From: AWTP1-13 sp963840445 | GTDB lineage: Bacteria; Pseudomonadota; Alphaproteobacteria; Rhizobiales; Hyphomicrobiaceae | Direction: 5' to 3' | DNA length: 64,000 bases | Assembly (NCBI GenBank): GCA_963840445.1 | Contig: CAWIZC010000019.1 | Location: 20,709-84,708, forward strand | Shown: piece after piece, positions 29,068 to 38,361 of the stretch | Layout: each line of letters opens with the position of its first letter | How positions within the stretch are numbered: the first letter of the stretch is position 1 | Notes under the pieces: generated by a model | The model's input: the letters and a program-made list of their open reading frames with translations, nothing else | The model's database searches: none | What the model was told of the DNA's origin: nothing | Position numbers and translations under genes: made by a program

Positions 29068-30273
29068 ATGAACGCTCCGACGCTGTCCTCCGAGTTCAAG
29101 AAGCAGCATCTCATCGACCCTGAGATCTGCATTCGCTGCAATACCTGCGAGGCCACTTGCCCGGTCGGGGCTGTCACGCACGACGACGCCAATTACGTGG
29201 TCGATGCGGACAAGTGCAACTATTGCATGGACTGCATTGCGCCATGTCCGACCGGCTCGATCGACAACTGGCGCGTCGTCAAGGCGCCGTATTCGCTCGC
29301 CGAGCAGCTCGGCTGGACCGAGCTGCCCCGCCAGGAGGATTTCGGCGAGGCAGCTGCGGCGGCGACCGAGGCCGTCGAAAGCGAGGTCGGCGCGCTATTG
29401 GAGCAGGCCCATGCCGGCAGCGGCGGCAAGCCGGTGGCGCCGGCATCCGCCTCCAAGCCTGTCGTCAACCTGTTCACCCGCAGCAAGCCGGCCATCGCCA
29501 CCGTACAGGGCAACTACCGCATCACGGCCGCGGGCTCATCGAGCGATGTCCGCCATATCGTGCTGTCGTTCGGCGCCACGGTGTTTCCGGTATTGGAAGG
29601 CCAGTCGATCGGCATCGTCGTTCCCGGCACTCGTCCTGACGGCCGCCCCCACGATGTTCGTCTCTATTCGATCGCCTCCTCGCGCGACGGCGAGAAGCGC
29701 AACGCCAACAACGTCAGCCTGACGGTCAAGCGGGCCGAGGGCGGCATGGCATCCAACTATCTTTGCGGTCTGCAGGTCGGCGCCAAGGTGCAGGTGACCG
29801 GCCCGTTCGGCGCCACCTTCCTGATGCCGAACGACCCCAACTGCAGCATCTTGATGATCTGTACCGGCACAGGCTCGGCGCCGTTCCGGGCCTTCACCGA
29901 ACGCCGCCGCCGGGCGGCTCCCGGCGCGCCCGGCAAGCTGATGATGTTCTTCGGCGCGCGCACGCCCCAGGAGCTGCCCTACTTCGGCCCCCTGCAGAAA
30001 GTGCCCGACCGCCTGCTCGAAAAGCATCTCGTGTTCTCTCGCCTGCCCGGCCAATCCAAGGAGTACGTGCAGGACCGCATGCGCGCCGAGGCAGGGCCGG
30101 TCGCCGACCTGCTGAAGGCCGAGCAAGGCCATATTTTCATCTGCGGCCTGAAGGGTATGGAAGCTGGCGTCGAGGACGCTCTGGACAGTATTTGCCGTGA
30201 TCACGGCCTCGACTGGAATGCGCTCAAGCCACATATGCGCGCATCCGGCCGCTACCACGTCGAAACCTATTGA
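29068..30273 (+). CDS. boxA: benzoyl-CoA 2,3-epoxidase reductase subunit BoxA
   Basis: A 401-residue reductase. The N-terminus has two ferredoxin-type 4Fe-4S clusters: CIRCNTCEATCPVG (residues about 20-33) and CNYCMDCIAPCPTG (about 51-64). An Ala-rich linker follows, and then a ferredoxin-NADP reductase module from about residue 145: RLYSIASS (FAD), CTGTGSAPFRAF (pyridine nucleotide) and CGLKGMEAGVEDAL, ending in the family's terminal YHVETY. It passes electrons from NADPH to BoxB. The frame is intact. It is the last box enzyme gene here, followed 166 bp later by the uptake system. Confidence 0.95.
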   Translation: MNAPTLSSEFKKQHLIDPEICIRCNTCEATCPVGAVTHDDANYVVDADKCNYCMDCIAPCPTGSIDNWRVVKAPYSLAEQLGWTELPRQEDFGEAAAAATEAVESEVGALLEQAHAGSGGKPVAPASASKPVVNLFTRSKPAIATVQGNYRITAAGSSSDVRHIVLSFGATVFPVLEGQSIGIVVPGTRPDGRPHDVRLYSIASSRDGEKRNANNVSLTVKRAEGGMASNYLCGLQVGAKVQVTGPFGATFLMPNDPNCSILMICTGTGSAPFRAFTERRRRAAPGAPGKLMMFFGARTPQELPYFGPLQKVPDRLLEKHLVFSRLPGQSKEYVQDRMRAEAGPVADLLKAEQGHIFICGLKGMEAGVEDALDSICRDHGLDWNALKPHMRASGRYHVETY

Positions 30274-30439
30274 GAGGCGTGTTACTGATGGGCGGCCAAG
30301 CCTTGCAAGAACCGTTGCAAATGCCGGCCTGTCATGCGAGCCAAGGCACCGGACAGAGGCGTCCGGCGCAGAACTCCGTCGGATCAATCGCAGAGTAAGT
30401 TCGCATTCGTAGGGTGATGCAGAGGTAGGGAGGAAACTG

Positions 30440-31633
30440 ATGTCGATCGACAATGCGCGGGCCACGTCCCGCAGAGGCGTAATCAAGGGTGGCGCAGCAC
30501 TCGCGGCGGCCACCGCCGTGCCAACGGGCTGGGCCATTGCGCAGGCCAAGCCGCTGAAGGTCGGCCTGATGCTTCCCTATTCTGGTACCTTCGCCAAGCT
30601 GGGTGAGAACATCACCTTCGCCGTCGATCTGCTGATCGCCGAGAAGGGCGGCAAGCTGGGCGGGCGTGAGATCCAGATCGTCAAGCTCGACGACGAGTTC
30701 AAGCCCGAGAACGCCCCGCAGAACGCCGACCGGCTGGTCAAGCGCGACGGCGTCGACGTCCTGATCGGCACCGTGCATTCGGGCGTGCAGATGGGCATCC
30801 ACAAGGTCGTGTCGGAGAGCGGCACGCTTACCATCGTGCCCAACGCCGGCAACGTCGCCGTGACGCGCAACCTGTGCGCCAAGAACGTGTTCCGCACGTC
30901 CTTCTCCAACTGGCAGCCAGCCTACGGCATGGGCGTGGCCGCAGCCAAGAAGGGCTACAAGAAGGCCGTCTGGGTAACGTGGGACTATGCAGCCGGCGCT
31001 GAAAGCGGCGCCGGCTTCAAGGAGGGTTTCGAGAAGGGCGGCGGAGAGGTATTGCCCAATCTCACTCTGCCGTTCCCGCAAACCAACTTCCAGCCTCTGC
31101 TCGCGCAGATTCCAGGGCTCGGCGTGGACGTGGTCGGCTCGTTCTTCGCGGGCGGCGGCGCCGTCCAGTTCGTCAAGGAGTACGCTGCGGCCGCTCTCAA
31201 GGCACCCTTGTGCGGCTCCGGGTTCCTGACCGAGGGCACTCTGGAGGCCCAAGGTGCGGCGGCGGACGGTATCGAAACCGGGCTGCACTACGGCGACGGC
31301 CTCGACAATCCCAAGAACAATGCATTCCGCAAAGCCTTCAAGGACAAGGCCGGCCGCGAGGCCGATGTCTATGCCGTGCAGGGCTATGACGCGGCGCAGC
31401 TGCTGGCGATTGGCTTGGAGGCGGTGCAGGGCAAGCTCGAGGACGAGGCCAATCTCTACAAGGCCATGCGCGCGGCCAAGATCGATTCACCGCGCGGCAC
31501 GATCAGCATCTCGCCCTCTCAGGACGTCATTCAGAACATCTACCTGCGCAAGGTGGAAGGCGGCCTGAACAAGGTGATCGGCATCGCCGCCGAGAACCTC
31601 GCCGACCCGGGCACCGGCTGCAAGTTGACCTGA
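30440..31633 (+). CDS. ABC transporter substrate-binding protein, LIV/aromatic acid type
   Basis: A 397-residue periplasmic binding protein of the Leu/Ile/Val-type family (Peripla_BP_6). The N-terminus carries a twin-arginine-like signal (TSRRGVIKGGAALAAATAV, residues about 9-27). The mature part begins KVGLMLPYSGTFAKLGENI. GGGAGGA lies before the ATG. Next to boxA and followed by the full set of permease and ATPase genes, it most likely binds benzoate or a related aromatic acid in the periplasm; this is inferred from context. A strong hairpin follows the stop. Confidence 0.88.
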   Translation: MSIDNARATSRRGVIKGGAALAAATAVPTGWAIAQAKPLKVGLMLPYSGTFAKLGENITFAVDLLIAEKGGKLGGREIQIVKLDDEFKPENAPQNADRLVKRDGVDVLIGTVHSGVQMGIHKVVSESGTLTIVPNAGNVAVTRNLCAKNVFRTSFSNWQPAYGMGVAAAKKGYKKAVWVTWDYAAGAESGAGFKEGFEKGGGEVLPNLTLPFPQTNFQPLLAQIPGLGVDVVGSFFAGGGAVQFVKEYAAAALKAPLCGSGFLTEGTLEAQGAAADGIETGLHYGDGLDNPKNNAFRKAFKDKAGREADVYAVQGYDAAQLLAIGLEAVQGKLEDEANLYKAMRAAKIDSPRGTISISPSQDVIQNIYLRKVEGGLNKVIGIAAENLADPGTGCKLT

Positions 31634-31647
31634 TCCACACGCTGCGG

Positions 31648-31675
31648 GCCGGCCCGTCTCGCAAGACGGGCCGGC
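31648..31675 (+). terminator. stem-loop between binding-protein and permease genes
   Basis: GCCGGCCCGTCT (31648-31659) pairs perfectly with AGACGGGCCGGC (31664-31675) around a 4-base loop; there is no U tract. In such operons a hairpin here protects or partly terminates the message, so that the binding protein is made in excess over the membrane subunits. Full termination would separate the permease genes from their promoter. Confidence 0.65.
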
Positions 31676-31707
31676 TCTCTGCATCACTTGAGCCCACGAT
31701 CTGCGCC

Positions 31708-32580
31708 ATGGACTTTCCGGGATTGCTCGCGCAGCTCCTCAACGGCGTGCAGTATGGGCTGCTGCTGTTCCTCATCTCCAGCGGGCTGACGCTGATCTTC
31801 GGCGTGATGGGCATCATCAATCTGGCCCACGGCTCGCTGTTCATGATCGGCGCCTACGTCGCCTATCTGGTGGCCCGCCAGTGGGGGACGGTGTGGCTGG
31901 CGCTGCCGGTAGCGGTCGTCGGCGGCATCCTGCTCGGTCTTCTGCTGGAGCGTGGCCTGTTCCGCTATTTCTACACGCGCGACCACCTCGATCAGGTGTT
32001 GCTGACCTTCGCGCTGATCCTACTGTTCGAGGAAGGCCGCTCGCTGCTGGTCGGCAACGACTTCTACTCCGTGCCGGTGCCGGCCCTGTTCGACTTCTCG
32101 GTGCCGATCACCTCCGGCTTCAGCTATTCGGCCTACCGCTTCACGGTGATCGCCATCTGCCTGGCGCTCGCGGCGCTGCTGTTTCTTTGGATCGAGCGCA
32201 CCAAGATGGGCGCCATCATTCGCGCCGCCGCCGAGAAGCCCGAGATGGTGGACGTGCTCGGCATCGACGCGCGCGGCGTCTACATGACAGTGTTCGCCCT
32301 TGGCACCGCGCTGGCGCTGGTGGCGGGCGTGCTGGCGGCGCCGCTCTATTCCGTCTACCCCAACATGGGCGACGGGTTCCTGATCATCTCGTTCGTGGTG
32401 GTGGTGATCGGCGGCCTCGGCTCGGTGTCGGGCGCGTTCTGGTCCGCGCTCGTCATCGGGCTCGTCGACACGCTCGGCAAGGCCTACGTGCCGAAGGTGG
32501 CTGGTCTCGCCGTCTATGTGCTGATGGCCGCCGTGCTGCTGTGGCGGCCGTCCGGCCTGTTCGGCCAGCAGCGCACATGA
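31708..32580 (+). CDS. branched-chain-type ABC transporter permease (LivH family)
   Basis: A 290-residue inner-membrane protein with about eight hydrophobic segments. The start LLAQLLNGVQYGLLLFLISSG with LTLIFGVMGIINLAHGSLFM is the LivH hallmark. The coupling-helix region IERTKMGAIIRAAAEKPEMVDVLGID (about residues 160-190) and IISFVVVVIGGLGSVSGAFWSAL near 230 are also typical. It forms the translocation pore with the next gene product. Its ATGA end overlaps the second permease start. Confidence 0.9.
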   Translation: MDFPGLLAQLLNGVQYGLLLFLISSGLTLIFGVMGIINLAHGSLFMIGAYVAYLVARQWGTVWLALPVAVVGGILLGLLLERGLFRYFYTRDHLDQVLLTFALILLFEEGRSLLVGNDFYSVPVPALFDFSVPITSGFSYSAYRFTVIAICLALAALLFLWIERTKMGAIIRAAAEKPEMVDVLGIDARGVYMTVFALGTALALVAGVLAAPLYSVYPNMGDGFLIISFVVVVIGGLGSVSGAFWSALVIGLVDTLGKAYVPKVAGLAVYVLMAAVLLWRPSGLFGQQRT

Positions 32581-33693
32581 CCGAAGCGCGGAGCATGCTG
32601 CCTCGCACAATGTACGGGCGCATAGGTCTGGCGCTCGGTGCATTGCTGCTGGCGGTAGTTCCACCTTTTGCGCCGAGCTACTATACCGAGCTCGGCACCT
32701 ACGCGATGATCTCCGCCATGCTGGCGCTCAGCCTGCAGCTGCTTGGTCGGCTGCACGGGGCTGGTCAGCCTCGGCCATGCCGCCTTCTACGGACTTGCGG
32801 CCTACACCGTCTATCTCATCACGCCGGCCGGCAACGGTCTGTCGATCCTCATCACGCTTCCGGCCGCTGTGATTGCTGCCGGCCTGGCGGCGCTGCTGGT
32901 CGGCTCGCTGTCGCTGCGCACCAAGGGCTTCTTCTTTCTGATGGTGACGCTGGCGTTCGGGCAGATGGTGTTCTTCCTGTTTCACGACACCAAGCTCGGT
33001 GGCGGTACCGACGGCGCCTTCCTCACCCGGCCGGTGCTGTCGCTGTTCAGTTGGGAGATGCCGCTCAACCGGCGCCAGCGACCCATGGCCACCTATTACG
33101 TGGCGCTCGGGTTGTTGGTGGCGATGTACCTTGGGCTGGTCGTATTGCTGCGCTCGCTGTTCGGGCGTGTCCTGCAAGGCATCCGCGTCAACGAGCACCG
33201 CATGCAGGCGCTTGGATTCAACACCTACCGCTACAAGCTGGCGGCGTTCGTGATCGCCGGCTCGCTGGCGGGCGTGGCCGGCCACATGTGGGCCATGCAC
33301 CGCGGCTTCGTGAACCCCGAGTTGATCGGCTGGCATCGATCCGCCGAGGCGCTGCTGATGATCCTGATCGGCGGATTGGGCACCCTGCACGGTCCCATCA
33401 TTGGCGCGCTCGCCTTCACCGGCCTGACGGAGTTGCCGCAGGTCATGGAGGAATGGAAGCCGTTCGCGACGATCTTCAACGCCATCGGCCTGCCGAAGGT
33501 CGGGGCATTTCTGCAGCCCTTGTCCGAGCGCCCGCTGCTGCTGGAAGGCGTCATCATCCTGCTGGTCGTGCTGGCGCTGCCGAAGGGATTGAGCGGTATC
33601 ACCTTGCCGCGCTGGCTGCGTGACAAGATGGGCGGCCACGCACCTGCCGCGATCACGCCCGCATCCGCCGCCGAGGTGCGCCCCAATGGCTGA
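32577..33693 (+). CDS. branched-chain-type ABC transporter permease (LivM family; one frameshift)
   Basis: About 371 residues. The first 56 codons are in one frame from the ATG that overlaps the previous stop (ATGA). An extra G near 32745 shifts the rest; removing it gives LSLQLLVGCTGLVSLGHAAFYG, the LivM signature. Downstream are LSLRTKGFFFLMVTLAFGQM, RVLQGIRVNEHRMQALGFN and MILIGGLGTLHGPIIGA, all family blocks. It pairs with the LivH-type protein. The C-terminus overlaps the ATPase start by 8 bp, so the operon is tightly coupled. Confidence 0.88.
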
Positions 33694-34452
33694 TGCGCGC
33701 CCAAGCACCCGACCTGTGCTCGCAACGCATGGATTGACGCGCAGTTTCGGCGGCCTCATCGCCGTGCGCGATGTCTCGATCTCGCTGCATCAAGGCGAGC
33801 TGCACGCTGTGATCGGGCCGAACGGTGCGGGCAAGACCACGCTTGTCAACATGCTGTCGGGCGAGATCCAACCGACCGCCGGGCGCATCGAGCTCAACGG
33901 CCGCGAAGTGGCCGGCGAGCCGGCTTGGCGGATGACCAGGGCCGGGGTCGGCCGTTCGTTCCAGCGCACCAACATCTTCGCGACCTTGCCGGTGCTGGAG
34001 AACGTCCGCCTGGCGGTGCAGGCGGTGAGTTCGGCGCCGCTGCGCCCCTTCCAGCAGGCATCGAGCGATGGGGGCCTTGTCGACAAGGCACGCGCCACCC
34101 TGCAGCGAGTCGGTCTGGGCGGCACGGCGGACCGGCTCGCCGGCGCCCTCTCGCATGGCGAGCAGCGCCAGCTCGAGATAGCCATGACCCTCGCCGGCGA
34201 TCCCAAGGTCCTGCTGTTGGACGAGCCCTTGGCCGGGATGGGGCCGGAGGAATCGGAGCGGCTGACCGGGCTGCTGCAGAGCTTGGCCCGCGAGCATGCC
34301 GTGCTGCTGATCGAGCATGACATGGATTTCGTATTCGCGGTCGCCGACTGGATGACCGTGATGGCAGAAGGCGCCATGTTGGCCGAAGGCAAGCCGGCCG
34401 CCATCCGCGCCAACACGGCCGTGCAAGAAGCCTACCTCGGGGGGCATGCGTG

Positions 34453-34453
<1 letters not shown>
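33686..34453 (+). CDS. ABC transporter ATP-binding protein (LivG family)
   Basis: A 255-residue ATPase. Walker A is GPNGAGKTTLVNMLSGE near residue 45, followed by the LivG-specific RAGVGRSFQRTNIF. The signature region is reduced to LSHGEQRQLEIAMTLAG (LSHGE, normal for LivG proteins). Walker B is VLLLDEPLAGMGPEE, and the H-loop is LLIEHDMDFVF. The ATG at 33686, overlapping the permease end, is preferred over upstream in-frame codons. It powers import together with the LivF-type partner. Confidence 0.9.
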
Positions 34454-35181
<728 letters not shown>

Positions 35182-35184
35182 GTG

Positions 35185-35991
35185 ATGCCGTTTGCCAACG
35201 TCGAAGGCCGCCAGATTGAATATCGCATGATCCCGGGCGATGCGCTGGCGCAACCGACGCTGGTGTTCCTGCACGAGGGACTGGGGTGCGCGGCGCTGTG
35301 GCGCGACTTTCCCGACAGGATCGCCGCCCGCCTCGGGGCGCGGGCGCTCATCTACTCCCGCTTCGGCTACGGCCAGTCGGACGGGCTGCTGGCCAAACGC
35401 ACGCCGCGCTTCATGCACGAGGAGGCGCTCAAGGTCCTCCCCGTCCTGCTCGATCAACTGGGCATCGACAATCCCCTTCTGATCGGCCATTCGGATGGCG
35501 CGTCGATCGCCATCATCCACGCCGCAGCCGGCGAGCGACCGGTCAGCGGACTGGCCCTGATGGCGCCGCACGTGATTGTCGAGCAGGTCTGCGTGAACAG
35601 CATCGCGCACATCCGCGACACCTATCGCACGGGGCCGCTCAAGTCGCGGCTGGCCAAATACCATGCCCGCGTCGATGATGCGTTCCTGGGCTGGGCCGAC
35701 ATCTGGCTGGAGCCGGAGTTCCGCAATTGGTCCATCGAGGGACTGGTTGCCAGCGTGCAGGCGCCCATGCTGCTGATCCAGGGTACAGACGACGAGTACG
35801 GTACGCTGGACCAGCTCGACCGCATCGAGGCTCGGGCTGGCATGCCGACCCACCGCCTGGTGCTCGACCGATGTGGGCACTCCCCGCACCGCGATCAGGA
35901 GGCGGCTGTCATCGATGCCATCGTAGCCTTCGCCAAGGACGTTCGCCGCAGCGTGCGGCAGATCAATGGTCAGAAGGGAGAACGCGCATGA
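35185..35991 (+). CDS. alpha/beta hydrolase
   Basis: A 268-residue alpha/beta-hydrolase. The oxyanion-hole region is FLHEGLGCAALWRDFPD (residues about 30-46), the nucleophile elbow is GHSDGAS near 97, the acid is in QGTDDEYGT near 200, and the catalytic His is in DRCGHSPHRDQ near 230. Start GTG 35182 or ATG 35185, directly after the LivF stop; its end overlaps the next gene by ATGA. In the benzoate operon it could hydrolyse an aryl ester before uptake or activation, or a CoA/lactone by-product. Neither is shown by sequence. Confidence 0.82.
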   Translation: MPFANVEGRQIEYRMIPGDALAQPTLVFLHEGLGCAALWRDFPDRIAARLGARALIYSRFGYGQSDGLLAKRTPRFMHEEALKVLPVLLDQLGIDNPLLIGHSDGASIAIIHAAAGERPVSGLALMAPHVIVEQVCVNSIAHIRDTYRTGPLKSRLAKYHARVDDAFLGWADIWLEPEFRNWSIEGLVASVQAPMLLIQGTDDEYGTLDQLDRIEARAGMPTHRLVLDRCGHSPHRDQEAAVIDAIVAFAKDVRRSVRQINGQKGERA

Positions 35992-36938
35992 GCAAGACCT
36001 TCGCCTCCACCGGCGACATGGCCGAGAAGAAGATCACCTTCGCCGAGATCGGCCGCGACCTCTACGCCTTCACCGCCGAGGGCGACCCCAATAGCGGGGT
36101 GATCGTCGGCGATGACGGCGTCATCGTCATCGACGCGCAGGCGACGCCGGCGATGGCCGGGCAGGTCATCGAGCGGGTCGCCAAGGTGACCGACAAGCCG
36201 ATCAAGTACGTGGTGCTGTCGCACTATCACGCGGTGCGCGTGCTCGGCGCCTCGGCCTACAAGGCGCAGGAGATCATCGCCTCGGACGCCTGTCGCGCCA
36301 TGATCGCGGAGCGGGGCAAGGAGGACTGGGATTCCGAGTACGGCCGCTTCCCGCGCCTGTTCCGCGCCGCCGAGTCCATTCCGGGGCTGACCTGGCCGAC
36401 GCTGACATTCAAGGACCGCATGACGCTCTACCTCGGCAAGCGCCGCGTCGAGCTGCGCTTCATCGGCCGGGCGCACACGGCCGGCGATATCCTCGCCTAC
36501 GTCCCGGACGCCAACGTGGTGTTCTCGGGCGACATCGTCGAATACAAATCTGCCTGCTATTGCGGCGACGCGCACTTCACCGACTGGCCAGCGACGCTTT
36601 CGCGTCTCGATCGCGTCAAGGCGGACGCCCTGGTGCCGGGCCGCGGCGACGCCCTGGTCGGCGTCGACACGGTGGCCGAGGGCATCGCGCTGACCCGCGA
36701 CTTCCTGCGCGACACCTACACGCCCGTGAAGCGCGGCGTGGCGCGCGGCGCTTCGCTCAAGGATTGCTTCCAGGAGGCCACCGCCGCCATGCGGCCCAAA
36801 TACGGCAGCTGGCCCATCTTCGAGCACTGCCAGCCGTTCAACATCGCCCGCGCCTACGACGAGGCGCAGGGCATTGACACACCGCGCATCTGGACGGCCG
36901 AGCGCGACCGCGCCATGTGGGAAGCTCTGCAAGGGTAG
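35988..36938 (+). CDS. MBL-fold metallo-hydrolase
   Basis: A 316-residue metallo-beta-lactamase-fold protein: SGVIVGDDGVIVIDAQ near residue 34, SHYHAVRVLGASAY near 80, GRAHTAGDILAYVPDANVVF near 160 and SGDIVEYKSACYCGD near 181. The canonical HxHxDH is changed to HYHAVR, so one metal site has lost its Asp-His pair. Two extra Cys (CYC) may be relevant. The ATG overlaps the hydrolase stop, so translation is coupled and it is the last gene of the importer operon. The function is unknown; context suggests a role in aromatic acid breakdown. Confidence 0.8.
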   Translation: MSKTFASTGDMAEKKITFAEIGRDLYAFTAEGDPNSGVIVGDDGVIVIDAQATPAMAGQVIERVAKVTDKPIKYVVLSHYHAVRVLGASAYKAQEIIASDACRAMIAERGKEDWDSEYGRFPRLFRAAESIPGLTWPTLTFKDRMTLYLGKRRVELRFIGRAHTAGDILAYVPDANVVFSGDIVEYKSACYCGDAHFTDWPATLSRLDRVKADALVPGRGDALVGVDTVAEGIALTRDFLRDTYTPVKRGVARGASLKDCFQEATAAMRPKYGSWPIFEHCQPFNIARAYDEAQGIDTPRIWTAERDRAMWEALQG

Positions 36939-36961
36939 GCCAGCACCCCGGCAGGACAACC

Positions 36962-37091
36962 GTCATCCCGGAAGCCGAGGCCGGCCCAACAGCCGGACGA
37001 GGCTATCCGGGACCTCGTGAGGTCGGTCGCGAGAGGTCCCCGCTCTCGATGATTGTGCGGGGCGCGCCCGCATCATCGAGGCCGGGATGAC
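36962..37091. repeat. intergenic palindromic repeat
   Basis: GTCATCCCGG (36962-36971) pairs with CCGGGATGAC (37082-37091). Inner stems include GGACCTC near 37010 opposite GAGAGGTCC near 37031. GTCATCCCGG palindromes are dispersed elements in alphaproteobacteria. It lies after the last gene of the uptake operon and before a convergent gene, so it may also terminate transcription. Confidence 0.65.
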
Positions 37092-37106
37092 CGTGGAAGG
37101 ATCCCG

Positions 37107-37793
37107 CTACTGACGGGAGTAGCGGAAGGTGCGGCCGGCCAGTTCCCGGATCGGCGTATCGCCGTAAACCGTCACGAGGTGCGTGCCGTCCTCGATGGCA
37201 AAGCGCTGCGAGGCAAACTTCTTGCGGCCGAGATCGCCTGCATCGAACTCGAACACGTAGGCCTTGTTCGCGCCGGCTTGGGCTGCAACCTCGATGGTCT
37301 GGGATGGCACGCCGTACATGCTGAGGCCGAGCAGAACGTGTGTGGGCGCCTCCGCGCACTCGATCTTGAAGCCGACGGCACCAGTGACGCCCGCGTGCGC
37401 TGTTCTGCCGTCGCAGATCACGCTCACGTCGATGCCCCGCATGGCCCGCCCGGCCTTGCTTTCGACGATGATGTCGAACGCATCTCCCTCGGCCTGCTGC
37501 ATGCGCTTGAACGCAAATGCCGCCTGCCGGTCGTAGGCGGGACTGTCGAAAACGATCTGCCCGCCTTCGATGCGCCAGGTCCCCTCCGAATCCTCGTCGT
37601 AGGCGCCGTAGGCGAGGAAATACCTAAATTGGCCGTCCGGGAGCAGCCGGATGCAGGAGCCGACCTCCATCACACCGGAGAGGCAATAGGTGCCGGCCAG
37701 CGCCTTCACCTCCTGAGCTGGGACGGACGACGGCCATCCGCCCAATAGCAGGGAGAGGAAAAGGCCTGCAGTCTTGAGATTGGTCTGCCGCAT
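37107..37793 (-). CDS. secreted protein of unknown function
   Basis: A 228-residue protein with a signal peptide (residues about 1-27, SSVPAQ). The N-terminal half reads like a small beta-barrel/META-like domain (GTYCLSGVMEVGSCIRLLPDGQF, then EGTWRIEGGQIVFDSP), a pattern also found in uncharacterised lipocalin-like proteins. The C-terminal half is not recognised. Four cysteines (two near residues 37 and 47, two near 132 and 150) could form disulfides. It is convergent with the importer operon. Confidence 0.65.
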   Translation of the reverse strand: MRQTNLKTAGLFLSLLLGGWPSSVPAQEVKALAGTYCLSGVMEVGSCIRLLPDGQFRYFLAYGAYDEDSEGTWRIEGGQIVFDSPAYDRQAAFAFKRMQQAEGDAFDIIVESKAGRAMRGIDVSVICDGRTAHAGVTGAVGFKIECAEAPTHVLLGLSMYGVPSQTIEVAAQAGANKAYVFEFDAGDLGRKKFASQRFAIEDGTHLVTVYGDTPIRELAGRTFRYSRQ

Positions 37794-37842
37794 GGACCGA
37801 ACCTAATGCGGGACGCACATGGCAATTGCGCGGCAGTTCGCC

Positions 37843-38196
37843 TCAGAAGGGGCCCTTGAAGACGAAGAAGGCGCCGATGGCGATCAGTACGAAGCCGACC
37901 AGATGGTTGAGGGTGAATGCGGCCTTCAGATAGAGCACCGAGAAGACAGCGAAGACGATCAGGGTGATCACCTCCTGCATCGTCTTGAGCTGTGCCGGGC
38001 TGTAGACGGCAGAACCATAACGATTGGCCGGGACAGCCAGACAATATTCAATGAAGGCAATGCCCCAGCTGACCAGCACGACAATCCACAGGGGCCGGTC
38101 GGTATACTTCAGGTGGCCGTACCAGGCGAACGTCATGAACACGTTGGACAGAAACAGCAGGGCAACCGGGAGTAGCAAGGTCGGCAGGTTGGGCAT
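37843..38196 (-). CDS. DUF486 family membrane protein
   Basis: A 117-residue protein with four membrane segments that matches the DUF486 family over its full length: FLSNVFMTFAWYGHLKY near residue 17, SWGIAFIEYCLAVPANRYG near 43, QLKTMQEVITLIVFAVFSVLYL near 68 and the end GFVLIAIGAFFVFKGPF. These are small EmrE-like, DMT-superfamily proteins of unknown substrate. It lies 49 bp from the secreted protein gene on the same strand and is divergent from the FAD monooxygenase. Confidence 0.88.
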   Translation of the reverse strand: MPNLPTLLLPVALLFLSNVFMTFAWYGHLKYTDRPLWIVVLVSWGIAFIEYCLAVPANRYGSAVYSPAQLKTMQEVITLIVFAVFSVLYLKAAFTLNHLVGFVLIAIGAFFVFKGPF

Positions 38197-38361
38197 TGTG
38201 GGGAGGTCCGTGCGCTTGGAGTGGGCAGCGGACTGTATGGCGAGATGTTGGGCGCGGCCAGCCGATCGACGGAGCGGTCGCGCTCTGTCGGATTTTCAAG
38301 ACGGCGGGCGCAGGTGGCGGGCGCGCTTGACAGCCTGCAGGGGCGTGGCGATCGATACCGC

